Shown: in pieces, positions 1 to 9,722 of the stretch | How the letters are laid out: the number at the start of each line of letters is the position of its first letter | Position numbering within the stretch: the stretch's first letter is position 1 | Assembly: GCF_007680605.1 (NCBI RefSeq) | Contig: NZ_VEIO01000001.1 | Span: forward strand, 2,547,276-2,611,275 | Reading direction: 5' to 3' | Length of the DNA: 64,000 nucleotides | Origin: Paenibacillus xylanexedens | Lineage (GTDB): Bacteria > Bacillota > Bacilli > Paenibacillales > Paenibacillaceae | The notes under the pieces: generated by a model | The model's database searches: none | Told to the model about the DNA's origin: nothing | Seen by the model: the letters and a program-made list of their open reading frames with translations, nothing else | Position numbers and translations under genes: made by a program

Positions 1-608
1 GCGAGAAGCTTATCTCCGACTTCGATGTCTTCGATATTCTTCTCCCCTTCGTCTGTTAGAACTTTAGTCCCAGCAACAAAGCAATTACAACCTTTTGATG
101 CAGGAGCTTTCGTTTTACCTGCAGTTTTCCCACTGCCCTTAGAAGCCGCACCTGAAACATTCCCCATGGCAAGTATTGCAAGATATTCTGCTGATTTCCC
201 TTTGATCAACTCACTTACTAACTGTTCAGTTGCCCAGCTGACATTACCTGCAGACTTAGAATAGGAACTCTTACCCAATGCCATATCATACAAGTAATTA
301 AACCGATTTTTATATAGAAAAGAATTAAAGTCATAACGATCTCGTATTGTACTTTTATACAGGCTATACTGTGAACTAGCTTTTCCTCTAGCTTCCTTAA
401 GCAAATATCTGAGCTCTGTTGCATAGTAAGGCTCTGCCATATGACCACTCGGATCTACATACCTTAAAGGATTATTATTCACATACGAATATAGATTCAA
501 ACTCAGTGGATCGTTGAGTTCTCCTTCATACGTATCCTCACCGATGAAACGGGCCCCTGTGCATCCTTTAAACTGTATATCTTTCCGCCAAGTTGTTGAG
601 ACAGGGAT
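1..608 (-). pseudogene. Orphan RHS C-terminal tip with start of a Hint domain (5' truncated, runs off the left edge)
   Basis: An open frame runs from 608 to the window edge, bounded upstream by a TAA at 609-611, with no plausible start codon. Its first part repeats the end of the RHS core, with the motifs RFIGEDTYEGELNDPLSLN and YVDPSGH, and matches 1950-2064 of the intact RHS gene. After PSGH (about 441) the sequence is unrelated to the intact gene. It ends in CNCFVAGTKVLTDEGEKN, which resembles the N-terminal cysteine block of Hint (autoprocessing, intein-like) domains found before polymorphic toxins. A 33-base piece at 556-588 matches 2525-2557 of the RHS gene, but it is joined directly to the core end and read in another frame, so an internal deletion or recombination made this junction. 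I infer a displaced, silent toxin cassette that could recombine into the intact RHS gene through the shared core. Whether a toxin domain follows cannot be seen. Confidence 0.82.
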
Positions 609-837
609 TTACTAAATTTCTTACAATAATAAAAGGGTCGTGAACAATGTATTCTAAGTATATTTAAATAGTATTTCTATATAAGATCATTTGGAATCTG
701 GATATACTGATCTTTATAACCCTATTACGATATTAAAATTACCATTCTTATCATAAAGCAAGCTATAAACCATTGCTAAAAAAACATGCTTCTCCATTTT
801 AAACCTCAAGCATACTTCAAATCCTCTACTATGACAT
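609..837. other. AT-rich intergenic stretch
   Basis: This stretch between the orphan RHS tip and the terminator of the immunity gene is visibly AT-rich. I see no open frame with a ribosome binding site and no repeat in it. Confidence 0.5.
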
Positions 838-866
838 AAAAAAGAAGGGAATTCCTTGGAATTCCC
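838..866 (-). terminator. Rho-independent terminator after the immunity gene
   Basis: Stem GGGAATTCC/GGAATTCCC (847-855 and 858-866) has a 2-base loop as drawn and is followed on the minus strand by a T-rich run. It ends the secreted protein-RHS-toxin-immunity transcript. Confidence 0.75.
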
Positions 867-941
867 CAATGATTAAAACTAGTTATAATTTGCAAATCAA
901 CAACATAAATCATAATATTTAAGTGAAACTTATACTCTTCT

Positions 942-1313
942 CTATGAAAAATATTTCCCTGAATGCAGATCTTCTATTTCTTGAGACAGCTTTTTAGTAT
1001 ATGGCTTCATATAACGCTTCGCTTGCTCCAAAACATGTATATCACCACCAATATTATACAATATTGTAGTGGATAATACTTGCACAATATAAATTTCCGT
1101 TTGAGTAGCCATCCATTCAAAAAAAATGAAAAACTTCTCAATTTGTTTTATATCACTATTTTCACGAAGCAAATCTTCAACATGTTTAGATACTTCATCA
1201 CCAAAAAACACATGTGCTAGAAACTCTTGATTAAAATCTAAGTGCTCTATATAACAATCATGAAATTCAGGGAACAATTTCAGAAAATGATTTACTAAAA
1301 TGTCATTTTCCAT
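942..1313 (-). CDS. Probable immunity protein of the RHS toxin (DUF7674-like)
   Basis: A 123-residue soluble, acidic protein without signal peptide or membrane segment. It starts with ATG behind a clear AGGAGG site and lies 11 bases after the toxin-tip frame, which is the usual position of an immunity gene. The sequence, with LVNHFLKLFPEF near the start, a central helical part and a late AKRYMKPYTKKL, reminds me of the DUF7674 family found beside polymorphic toxins; that is from memory and not certain. The gene is more AT-rich than the RHS core, as expected for an exchangeable toxin-immunity cassette. Expected role (inference): binds and neutralises the toxin tip encoded by 1325-1705 in the cytoplasm. 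Confidence 0.68.
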   Translation of the reverse strand: MENDILVNHFLKLFPEFHDCYIEHLDFNQEFLAHVFFGDEVSKHVEDLLRENSDIKQIEKFFIFFEWMATQTEIYIVQVLSTTILYNIGGDIHVLEQAKRYMKPYTKKLSQEIEDLHSGKYFS

Positions 1314-1324
1314 TTGCCATCCTC

Positions 1325-1705
1325 CTATTTTGCATTCAAAGCCTTTTTCAAATCATTGTAAATCGCATTTGCAAGAGCATAATCATTCTCATCCAATTTA
1401 CCAGAAGCCATAATCTTCTGTAGATTTCTTAGTCTCTCTTTAGCTTTATTGATATGATCTGTCTGTCCCAGCGATAAACCATATCTAATTTGTTTCCTAA
1501 CAAAATCAGCTGTACCACCATTACCTATAAAACCTGGTTTCTCAGGTCTCCATAGCTGATTAATTACCTCTTTTAATTTCGGATTCTGGGCAGAGTCCTT
1601 CAGAAGTTCTCCAATATGACCCGTTTTTTTACTAGAGAGTAAAGTTGAAAACTCAATTGCTCTTTCTATTTCCCTACCTGATGATGAGGCAAGTTTATAA
1701 AACAA
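1325..1705 (-). pseudogene. RHS C-terminal toxin domain, separated from the RHS gene by a frameshift
   Basis: The open frame has 126 codons and begins with a TTG inside the end of the RHS gene, without its own ribosome binding site. The RHS frame stops at 1695-1697. Removing one T near 1718 would join the frames and give the continuous reading KFVKGGKLFYKLASSSG, so this is best read as the natural end of the RHS protein split by a one-base insertion (real or a sequencing error). The domain has HIGELLKDSAQ, then GFIGNGGTADFVR and a helical tail with DHINKAKERL. A GNGGTAD-type motif with nearby histidines recurs in toxin tips of Firmicute polymorphic toxins, but I cannot name the activity. The region is AT-rich compared with the RHS core. 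Confidence 0.7.
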
Positions 1706-4700
1706 CTTTCCACCTTATTACAAACTTAGATATAGGTATAAAGTTAGCAGCAGCAAGGGTTTTACTGAAAGTTGAAGCATTTGCATCACGAATTGTGTTG
1801 ATATCATCCACAATCATAAAATTCGCTACTGCCATAGATGCTTTTAGCGTACCAGAGTAAAACTCATTCCAGCAAGTTTTTATACCAACATTCGTACAAT
1901 GATTTATAATCTGACGATTTGTGTAGCCCGTGCCTGTAGGAAAAAGTCTATGCCCACTCGGATCAACATATTTCAAAGGATTGTTGTTAACATAAGAATA
2001 CAGATTCAGACTCAGTGGATCATTGAGCTCCCCTTCGTACGTATCCTCACCGATGAAACGGGCCATGCCTGGGTCGTACCAGCGAGCTCTCAAGTATTGC
2101 AGACCTACGGTGTCATCCCAGTATTCTCCTGCGTAACGAAGTACATTTGGTACCGTTTCTTCTTTGGTTAACGGTCCACCCCAGATGTCGTACGTGTAAC
2201 TGTTTAGAACTTCGCCTGCATCGTCTACAAGACCAACGACATCACCATGTCCGTTCAACTGGTAGTATTCCAGTTTGCCCGTCTTTTTGTCCTGACGAGC
2301 CCATAGCTGACCATACAAATCATAGATATAAACGTAAGTAAGCTCTGCTTTTCCTGATGTTACTACAGCCTCAGCCATCAGTTTGGCTTCTTCGTCATAG
2401 TAATACCGAATGGTTTGCTCGCCTTCGGTACGTTCGTACAACAATCCATCGCCGTTATAGCTGTAGTTTACGGTCTTACCTTCTCCAGTAGCTTTAACCA
2501 TACGATTCTGACTGTCATACGTATACTGTGCATCCTTTAAACCGTATATCTTTCCGCTTCCGGTACTGTATCGGTTACCGTTCTGGTCATAGGTGTACGT
2601 TTCTTTTTGCGTGCCCGTTTCAGTCTGAATCCGGCTCAATTCATCATAGGTGTATTGATCCGTTTTTCCGTTTTGGGTACGGGTCGTCATGTTTTTGTTA
2701 CCGTCGTACTCATAGCTAAACTGTTGAACTGCGGAAGTCCCTTGAGAGATCGTAACCCCTGAAAGGTCATATCCGTTAAATTGGTAGCTTGTACTGAGCC
2801 CTTTACCAAATGATAGTTTTTCCAGTAAGCTATTCGGTTTGTAACTGAACGTCATACGATCTACCGGTGTTGTTCCCGATGAAGCAAGAGCAGAAGCTCC
2901 TCCTGTTCCCGAGGTAATATCCATGGAAGTAACCCGATTCATCGCATCGAGCTCGCCGTGAATACGCAGGGCTTGTCCCTTTACATCGGTCAACGTGTAT
3001 CCCAGACGTTGCTGTGTATTATTTTCATAACTCAACTGCGTTCCGTCTGGAAATGTTAATCCGTCCAACATTCCATCTGATTGCTGATAGCTGTACGTCG
3101 TTTTGCCATGGTCGTCGGTCATGGAGGTTCTGCGCCCAACAGCATCATACGTATAAGATACGCTCGTATCTGGTGCCTTCATGCTTGTGAGCATGTCGTC
3201 ACTGTTGTACGTGTATTCGATGACTTTTCCAAGTCGATCCTGCTTTTTGATCAGATTGCTTCGTTTATCATAGTAGTAGCTGGTTGCAGAGCCATCCTGA
3301 ATAGGTGGAGTCTGTTTAATCAGCCTGCCCAGTTCATCATACTGTTTGGTTACCGTCTGACCATTCGCTGATACGACCTGAGTCGTCTGACCTTGATAGC
3401 TGTAGAAATAACGGCTTGTCTCTTGCTTCGGTGTGGTGGCCGTTGCAATTTGACCCATAGCATCATACGTATACGTTGTCCGTTCGCCGTTACCATCAAT
3501 GGATGCCGTCACATTGCCATCCAGGTCATACTCTTTCTGTTGCAATGGAACGTATGCACCGTTCTGATATTCTTCCATCACTGTCACGCGGCCCAGTACA
3601 TCTCTTGTTTCACGGGTTTTGTTGCCAGCGGCATCTTCATACGTTACCGCTCGATCTACAGCGTTATACGCTGTGTTAGCTGTGGTCGTATCCGGGTATT
3701 GAGTCTTGGTTGTTCGGCCCAACGCATCTACGACGAATCGGGTTACATTTCCTTCAGCATCTTCAACCGCAGTGACATTTCCTTCTCGATCGTAGGCATA
3801 CTTATAGGTAGCCTCTGCTGTCTGTTCTTCTGCCAAAAGACCTAACGGATTATACCGCTCTTTGGTAATCATACCGTCCGGGGCGGTGTTGGTAATGATA
3901 TTTCTCACGTCATCATAGGAAGTGACTGATTTGGTGCCATCCGCATGGGTGACTTGAAGAACCCGTCCGGCTTGGTCATACTGATACGTTTCTTCTTCAC
4001 CGGAAGCATCGGTTACTTTTTTCAGTTCACTGGCACCATTATATTCATATGAATCGATATAAGGAGTTGCTTTCCCTGCAATATCATTGACAATGGTAGA
4101 TTTCGATTGAACTAGATGTCCCGCATTCGCATCATAACTCAGCGTCACCACGCGGTCTTTAGCCAGATAACCGCCTTTATCCGTTGTCGTGACAACTCTG
4201 CCTTTTGCGTCGAGTTTGATTTCGGAGTCAGATAATATCTGTCCTCCGTATCCGTTTTTGGTTACACTACGTAATACAGATCCTTGTCCATTATAAGTCG
4301 TTTCTGTGTATCTTTCTAACCTGTCATTAATCTTAGTCGTTGTACGAATGGGTTGGATCCAAAAGTACGGAGACTTCCCGGTTTCATAGGCATAAGTGGA
4401 TTCTTGTCCCGTACTTTGCTTTTCGGAAGTAACCATTCCATTCGTATCATAAGTCACCGTAGTGGTCAGTTTATCTCCTGTACGACCGTTCTCACTAGTC
4501 CATTCGGATTGTTCTGTAGGCAGATTCCGTTTATTTTGGCTATCGTATTTGTACTCCGTGTTATAGACGACACCATCTGCACTTAATTCATGCTTGTCCA
4601 CCCGGATTAAATCCGGCTGTGCAGCTGCACCGAATGATTTGGAGAATTTCCATGTATCCACCGTATTTCCTGATTTCACTTTGGTCGTCCATGAAGCGGA

Positions 4701-6149
4701 TTGACCGTATGACTCCAGATCCTCTCCAGAGTATTCGAAATTAACTTTGTCCAGATCACCTTCGGCATCGGTTGAACTAAAATGACTTTTACGCTCTCTT
4801 ACTTTGTATACAAAATGTACGGAAGACGTTCCAACCTGCTTCAAAGCCGGTATGTAGGCATAGTCTGTTATCGCTGAGGATGGGCTCGTAATACGCGACA
4901 ACAGCGCCGTATGCATCAAACCATGTGCACTCTGATTTTGTTGAAGCTCCGGTAAAAAGTTGAATTTGGATTCCGGATAATAATACGTATAGGTCGTTGT
5001 TCGATCCAGCGCATCCGTAAACTCTCTCAGAATACGAATATCTCCGTCCTTACGCTGTGTATAGGTCACTTTCCGATCCGTTCCAGCAAGTTGAACAGTC
5101 ATTTTCAGATCGCTATACGTAAATGTCAGCGCTTGACCTTCGCTATTTTCGATACGAGAGATAACACGGTTACCATTGGAATTCGTATATTTAAAATTCA
5201 CCGTGTTTCGGTAGGCATCCGTAATCTGCAGTATTTCTCCCGTTTGTGTAAACAAATACTCGTACCCGTTCCGAATGGACAAACGATAACTGCTGGCTAC
5301 CCCATCCACCGTTACAGTTGCATCTCTTTGAAGTGAAATATCATTCCATACATAACCTTCTAGTTGCAAATTTGCGTTTAAACGATAATAGCCCACATCT
5401 GGAACATAAATGTACTGGTTCTCACCACGTTGTTCCATAAAAGGTAGATCCCAACGCCAGCCCTGCCCAAGGCCTGCAGCTGTTTCTTTACGCGGTGTTA
5501 CCGCATTAGAATACGTTTGAGTCGCTTCGTCATACTTCACACCAAGCTGTCCATTCGCTCTAGCTGTATCATAAATACGTGTCAGATCGAAGGAAATCAA
5601 ACCCGGAAGGGACAGATCGACACTTTGAATCGTCATCTCCCCTGTAGCAGTTGAGATGGACTCAGCTCCAAAAGACGTCATATACCGGGATGCTTCATCC
5701 CGAAGATCGACATGATCAAGCCCTGTTTGATCCACGGTTGTTCCTGTACCTGGAACTTCATCGTCAACTGCAAGGATTGAAAAGGGTTTGAGCTGAGATG
5801 AATCATACGGTGTGGATGAGGAAGGGCGTAGCCCCTCCATGGTAATCGGTTCGCTGATTTCCTGGGTTTGAAGCCAGTTCTCAGCAACCGCACCGCCTGA
5901 GCGATCTGTCTGTAACGCCTTATACAACTGATACAAGGAGTAACCTTGATCCAGTTTCGCTCTGATCCATTCCTCTTGAATACCAAACTGCTCTTGTAAA
6001 CTATGAATTGTAATATAGGTAGCTGAAGGAAGAGAATCTCTTCCTTCTGACGACGATGCCGCCGCAGCCTGCCCTTCATACGCAAAAGAGCCAAGCCCAG
6101 TAAAAACTAATATCGCACATAACCAAATCAATGTTATTTTCTTAAACAC
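1695..6149 (-). CDS. Secreted RHS/YD-repeat polymorphic toxin protein (wall-associated type)
   Basis: A 1484-residue protein with an N-terminal signal peptide (hydrophobic stretch about residues 5-25, Ala-rich cleavage region near 30). After a linker comes a segment around TSFGAESISTATGEM typical of the start of RHS proteins, then dozens of YD repeats (YTYDAxGN-type, about residues 280-1290). The RHS core ends with YYQLNGHGDVVGLVDDAGE, YLRARWYDP, RFIGEDTYEGELNDP and PSGH at about residue 1400. The core should form the hollow shell that encloses the toxin. The remaining 84 residues start a variable tip, cut short by a frameshift (see 1325-1705). The start is GTG with GAGGTGATGAA just before it. 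The gene follows the nine-repeat protein by 30 bases and is probably co-transcribed with it. Likely role (family knowledge): contact or wall-associated interbacterial toxin delivery. Confidence 0.9.
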   Translation of the reverse strand: MFKKITLIWLCAILVFTGLGSFAYEGQAAAASSSEGRDSLPSATYITIHSLQEQFGIQEEWIRAKLDQGYSLYQLYKALQTDRSGGAVAENWLQTQEISEPITMEGLRPSSSTPYDSSQLKPFSILAVDDEVPGTGTTVDQTGLDHVDLRDEASRYMTSFGAESISTATGEMTIQSVDLSLPGLISFDLTRIYDTARANGQLGVKYDEATQTYSNAVTPRKETAAGLGQGWRWDLPFMEQRGENQYIYVPDVGYYRLNANLQLEGYVWNDISLQRDATVTVDGVASSYRLSIRNGYEYLFTQTGEILQITDAYRNTVNFKYTNSNGNRVISRIENSEGQALTFTYSDLKMTVQLAGTDRKVTYTQRKDGDIRILREFTDALDRTTTYTYYYPESKFNFLPELQQNQSAHGLMHTALLSRITSPSSAITDYAYIPALKQVGTSSVHFVYKVRERKSHFSSTDAEGDLDKVNFEYSGEDLESYGQSASWTTKVKSGNTVDTWKFSKSFGAAAQPDLIRVDKHELSADGVVYNTEYKYDSQNKRNLPTEQSEWTSENGRTGDKLTTTVTYDTNGMVTSEKQSTGQESTYAYETGKSPYFWIQPIRTTTKINDRLERYTETTYNGQGSVLRSVTKNGYGGQILSDSEIKLDAKGRVVTTTDKGGYLAKDRVVTLSYDANAGHLVQSKSTIVNDIAGKATPYIDSYEYNGASELKKVTDASGEEETYQYDQAGRVLQVTHADGTKSVTSYDDVRNIITNTAPDGMITKERYNPLGLLAEEQTAEATYKYAYDREGNVTAVEDAEGNVTRFVVDALGRTTKTQYPDTTTANTAYNAVDRAVTYEDAAGNKTRETRDVLGRVTVMEEYQNGAYVPLQQKEYDLDGNVTASIDGNGERTTYTYDAMGQIATATTPKQETSRYFYSYQGQTTQVVSANGQTVTKQYDELGRLIKQTPPIQDGSATSYYYDKRSNLIKKQDRLGKVIEYTYNSDDMLTSMKAPDTSVSYTYDAVGRRTSMTDDHGKTTYSYQQSDGMLDGLTFPDGTQLSYENNTQQRLGYTLTDVKGQALRIHGELDAMNRVTSMDITSGTGGASALASSGTTPVDRMTFSYKPNSLLEKLSFGKGLSTSYQFNGYDLSGVTISQGTSAVQQFSYEYDGNKNMTTRTQNGKTDQYTYDELSRIQTETGTQKETYTYDQNGNRYSTGSGKIYGLKDAQYTYDSQNRMVKATGEGKTVNYSYNGDGLLYERTEGEQTIRYYYDEEAKLMAEAVVTSGKAELTYVYIYDLYGQLWARQDKKTGKLEYYQLNGHGDVVGLVDDAGEVLNSYTYDIWGGPLTKEETVPNVLRYAGEYWDDTVGLQYLRARWYDPGMARFIGEDTYEGELNDPLSLNLYSYVNNNPLKYVDPSGHRLFPTGTGYTNRQIINHCTNVGIKTCWNEFYSGTLKASMAVANFMIVDDINTIRDANASTFSKTLAAANFIPISKFVIRWKVVL

Positions 6150-6179
6150 TTCATCACCTCGACCTAGTATTAATAATCA

Positions 6180-9100
6180 TTAATTAAATGGGAAAATTTT
6201 CTTAGTTCTTTTCGTTAAATTACCGTTACGGTCATACTCAAATACAATCTGATCTCCTGTGTACAGCACGACTTTTAGTAGCTGATTCGCATAACCGTAT
6301 TCATAGCTGTTATCATTGCGGATTCGCATAGTAGCCGCTTTTATATTTCCTTTTATCGTTTTTCCATTCTTCTCACTCAGTTTGAGATAATATGTTTTCC
6401 CACCCTGCAGATCCCATTCAAGCACCGTATATTGCTCGCCATACACCTGCTCCTGATCTACTGAAGCAACTAGAGGTATGCTGAGTTCCTTGTCCTCATA
6501 CAATTCAATCCGCGGCTCAATGGAAAAATCCTCTGATTCTTTTATCGCGATACGATATTTGGCTGAGTTGTACGGGCTGAATCGATAGTAGACATTCCCC
6601 TGTTGCACTTTGGGAAGCTCTGTCTCTGTATTCTCATACAAAGTTAAAAACTCAACTTCTACTTGTTTGGCCGTAAAATTGCGGTATGGAGCTACGAATT
6701 TCAACGTTTGCCCTGACACATTATGCACCTCAATATCCGATCTTCCAGGTACATGTTGTGGTCCTACTGCATTTTCCCCTTCCTTAACAACGACTTGGTT
6801 CTGATTACGGATTACGTAATCGTATACCAATCCTCCTACTTGAGATGTAAAAAGCACGGATGAGAAAGAAGATGTGTTAGAGAACACCGCCGTGGTGTTT
6901 GGCTCCAAATTCCGTTTAAGGAGTGCGGGCTCCTGACTGGGACTAGCTGTCACAGGCATGCTATATTGAATCGTTACTGGCTCAGAAGATATTGCAGTCA
7001 TCACGAGTGTTCCGCCAGCAGGTATTTCCCAAGTATCCAAGTCCGAACCTGCAGTTAGATACAAGAATTTATTAGTTCCTTCGTAAACTACAAAATCAAC
7101 TATGGAGTTGTTTGTCCCTACCCGATTGATTAGTGCCGTTGTTGAACCCCGATTCGTGAAGACTGCACTCTGTCCCTGCTTCACTGTAATTTCCGTTTCA
7201 GGTGACGGTACTTCGTCGTCTTGCCCACGGAAAATACGATAAATCCCTCCATACGTTATCGCTTGCTCGGAAATATTCGTAACGACAACTTTTTTACCAC
7301 CCGAGACAAGGGGATCAAAAGCAACGGCTGTTCTCTTAGAAGATTCCGTTCCATCTGCATTATAGATGATATAATCAAAGACTCTCTGTTGATTACTAGA
7401 AGCATCAGTCCTGACCCTCTTGGAATCTGAACTTATATTTGTAAAGGCATAACTCTCTCCTTTGTTTAACGTTGCACGCAAATAAGCGGGTTCCTGGCTA
7501 TCTACTACAGAAAAATCATCTGTGTATTCAAATAACACAGGTGTGCTTCCTACGACGGTAACAATCGCTTCTCCGCCAGATGGAATATTAGCGAGAATAC
7601 CATTGTTATTGAATTTGTCACTATATGCTTTGCCATCTGATTTATATACAACAATGTCATAGAGTGAGGCCACCGACTTCGCATTACTACGGATTGGATT
7701 CGAAAGTGAACCTCCGTTATGGAATTTCACCGATTGTCCCGGTTCAACAGTAATTTTACTCAAGGCTTCGTTAGGCCGATCCTCCACATCAAAAATCGTA
7801 TAAATGGCACCCATCGTAACAGGTTGTGAAGATACACCTGTAATTACGGCTTTGTTCCCATAAAATACTACCGGGGCAGTCGAGGTTGATTTTTTGGTGC
7901 TGCGCTCCGTACCATCGGGGTAATAAGTTACATAATCAAATAAACGAGATTTGTTACTCGATGAAGCATCACTGTCGAGATATTCCTGACTTTTACCATA
8001 GTTCCAGAATGTCACACTTTCCCCTTGGGTCAACGTTACACGGTGATGGGATGGTTCCAGGCTGTATTCAAAGGAAAAATCATCCGTGTAACTAAACTCA
8101 ATCGGAACTTGTCCTACAACGGATACAACGGCGTAACCTTGGGATCGAATGATTGGATTGATATTTTTGTTAAAGCCGTCAGAATGCACAACATTTTCCG
8201 AGGTATACAAGGTGTAATCAAACACAGCTCCGTTGGCGCTACTCGCATTGTTTTTGATTGGATTGGCTAATGATCCATTGTTCCGGAAAATAACAGATTC
8301 GCCAGGATATACGGTCACTCTTGTTATCGCATCTCCGCCAGCTCTCTGAACATCGAAAGTTCTGTATGGCACACCGTACGTCACAGGTGTCGAGGTTACC
8401 AGTGTCACCACAGCTGTTCTGCCCGCGGCGATCGTCGGCTTTGTGGTTGAATTGGTCCCGGTCGTACTTTCTGTACCATCGGGAAGATAAACAACGTAAT
8501 CATGTTTATCTTTAGAGGTTCCATCACTCTGAAGCGCATCCGATTTGGAACTAATATTCGTAAACTGATAACTCTCTCCTTGATTCAAAGTTACTCTTGT
8601 ATACGCCGGCTCGTCACTCCATTCACCTGTGTATACTTCATAGGGGAAACCAACACTAACGGGCTGTGAACCTGCACCTGTAATAATAACTTCATTTCCT
8701 CCAGTAACTGAAGGCTTGCCTGTAGTTTGGAAATTTGAACTTACAAGACTACCATCTTCTTTGTAAACAGCGTAGTCGATCTTCTTATCCTGGGTTGTGG
8801 AAGTACCCGCACTTAAAGCTCTTGACTGTGATCCTTCATTGAAGAAGCGGTAACTTTCTCCTTTGGATAAAGTCACTCGGTGCATCGCAGGGTTTGTGGA
8901 CACACCATAGGAAAATTCCGGTCGAACCGTAACGGTGAAAGGATTTTCCCCGCTTGATGTAATGACGATCGTGTAGCCTGAATTTACCGTTATACTTCCG
9001 GTAAAGTCTAAATTATCACCTGAAATACTTCCGTCCGGTCTATAATTGGCATAATCATATGCACTGCCTCTTGAGGTTGATGCATTGATACTTAAACTCC

Positions 9101-9485
9101 TGGCAACGGTCCCGGTATTGGTGAATGTATATGATTCTCCCGGATTCATGACTAGTGTTTCGTTCGCCAAAGCTACTGCTTGGGTAGTGAACATGTGCTC
9201 TCCGTATGTATCATCCGTCACCGTCAACGGGTCTGTTTCCTTCCTATGTTCTTCACCTTCATTCACATCCTCAGGTTCTTCATAGAAATCGGGGTCCCAA
9301 CCCTCTACATCCGCCTGTCCTATCAACAATGCATCCTCCGCAGAACGGTTAACGTCATCACCCGTGCTCTCGGACGGTATTATTGAGGCTGATGGATCTG
9401 AAAGTGCATAACCGCTAGTTGGAAGCATGGTTCCAATAGCAAGCCAGAAAACTAGAAAAATAATAAAGCCTTTTCGTAGATTCAT
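6180..9485 (-). CDS. Large secreted protein with nine repeated beta-type domains, partner of the RHS protein
   Basis: An 1101-residue protein with a signal peptide (residues 1-27, FIIFLVFWLAIGTMLP core). After an acidic linker there are nine copies of a roughly 90-residue unit (about residues 110-930), each opening with a variant of RVTLxxGESYxFTN and containing a FDYVVYxxDG-like strand. A different region follows, with one YD-like element at the very end (VFEYDRNGNLTKRTKK). I do not recognise the repeat as a named family; the pattern suggests stacked beta-sandwich domains. It is the first gene of the RHS operon, and the terminal YD element hints that it was once, or still works as, an N-terminal extension of the RHS shell. 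The start ATG is preceded by AAGGAGG at about 12 bases. Possible roles are wall anchoring or target binding for the toxin; this is inference. Confidence 0.78.
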   Translation of the reverse strand: MNLRKGFIIFLVFWLAIGTMLPTSGYALSDPSASIIPSESTGDDVNRSAEDALLIGQADVEGWDPDFYEEPEDVNEGEEHRKETDPLTVTDDTYGEHMFTTQAVALANETLVMNPGESYTFTNTGTVARSLSINASTSRGSAYDYANYRPDGSISGDNLDFTGSITVNSGYTIVITSSGENPFTVTVRPEFSYGVSTNPAMHRVTLSKGESYRFFNEGSQSRALSAGTSTTQDKKIDYAVYKEDGSLVSSNFQTTGKPSVTGGNEVIITGAGSQPVSVGFPYEVYTGEWSDEPAYTRVTLNQGESYQFTNISSKSDALQSDGTSKDKHDYVVYLPDGTESTTGTNSTTKPTIAAGRTAVVTLVTSTPVTYGVPYRTFDVQRAGGDAITRVTVYPGESVIFRNNGSLANPIKNNASSANGAVFDYTLYTSENVVHSDGFNKNINPIIRSQGYAVVSVVGQVPIEFSYTDDFSFEYSLEPSHHRVTLTQGESVTFWNYGKSQEYLDSDASSSNKSRLFDYVTYYPDGTERSTKKSTSTAPVVFYGNKAVITGVSSQPVTMGAIYTIFDVEDRPNEALSKITVEPGQSVKFHNGGSLSNPIRSNAKSVASLYDIVVYKSDGKAYSDKFNNNGILANIPSGGEAIVTVVGSTPVLFEYTDDFSVVDSQEPAYLRATLNKGESYAFTNISSDSKRVRTDASSNQQRVFDYIIYNADGTESSKRTAVAFDPLVSGGKKVVVTNISEQAITYGGIYRIFRGQDDEVPSPETEITVKQGQSAVFTNRGSTTALINRVGTNNSIVDFVVYEGTNKFLYLTAGSDLDTWEIPAGGTLVMTAISSEPVTIQYSMPVTASPSQEPALLKRNLEPNTTAVFSNTSSFSSVLFTSQVGGLVYDYVIRNQNQVVVKEGENAVGPQHVPGRSDIEVHNVSGQTLKFVAPYRNFTAKQVEVEFLTLYENTETELPKVQQGNVYYRFSPYNSAKYRIAIKESEDFSIEPRIELYEDKELSIPLVASVDQEQVYGEQYTVLEWDLQGGKTYYLKLSEKNGKTIKGNIKAATMRIRNDNSYEYGYANQLLKVVLYTGDQIVFEYDRNGNLTKRTKKIFPFN

Positions 9486-9643
9486 GAAATTTCTTTTCCT
9501 CCTTTATATTCATCTTCCAGTTCATCCCTTAAAAGAGATAAAGATGGTCGAATTATAAGTATCGTCATTTTCCTTAATTTGGGTAATAGTTAATTAGTCC
9601 TTGATTTTAGGGAGTATTTTCCTTTTAAGGGTATAAATAAAAC

Positions 9644-9666
9644 AAAAAAAGCCGCCAGATGGCGAC
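9644..9666 (-). terminator. Terminator after yaaA
   Basis: On the minus strand GTCGCCA-TC-TGGCGGC is followed by seven T. It lies 57 bases downstream of the yaaA stop codon. Confidence 0.75.
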
Positions 9667-9722
9667 TCTTAGATAAGATAAAACAGATTGTTGCTCTCTT
9701 ACATATTAAATAAGTTTCACTA

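Noticed and set aside
2147..5336. Many open frames on the plus strand through the RHS gene
   Set aside because: They are antisense shadows of a long repeat-rich gene; none has a ribosome binding site or a recognisable protein.
5678..6094. 138-codon minus-strand frame inside the RHS gene start
   Set aside because: Overlaps the signal peptide region of the RHS gene in another frame with no family features.
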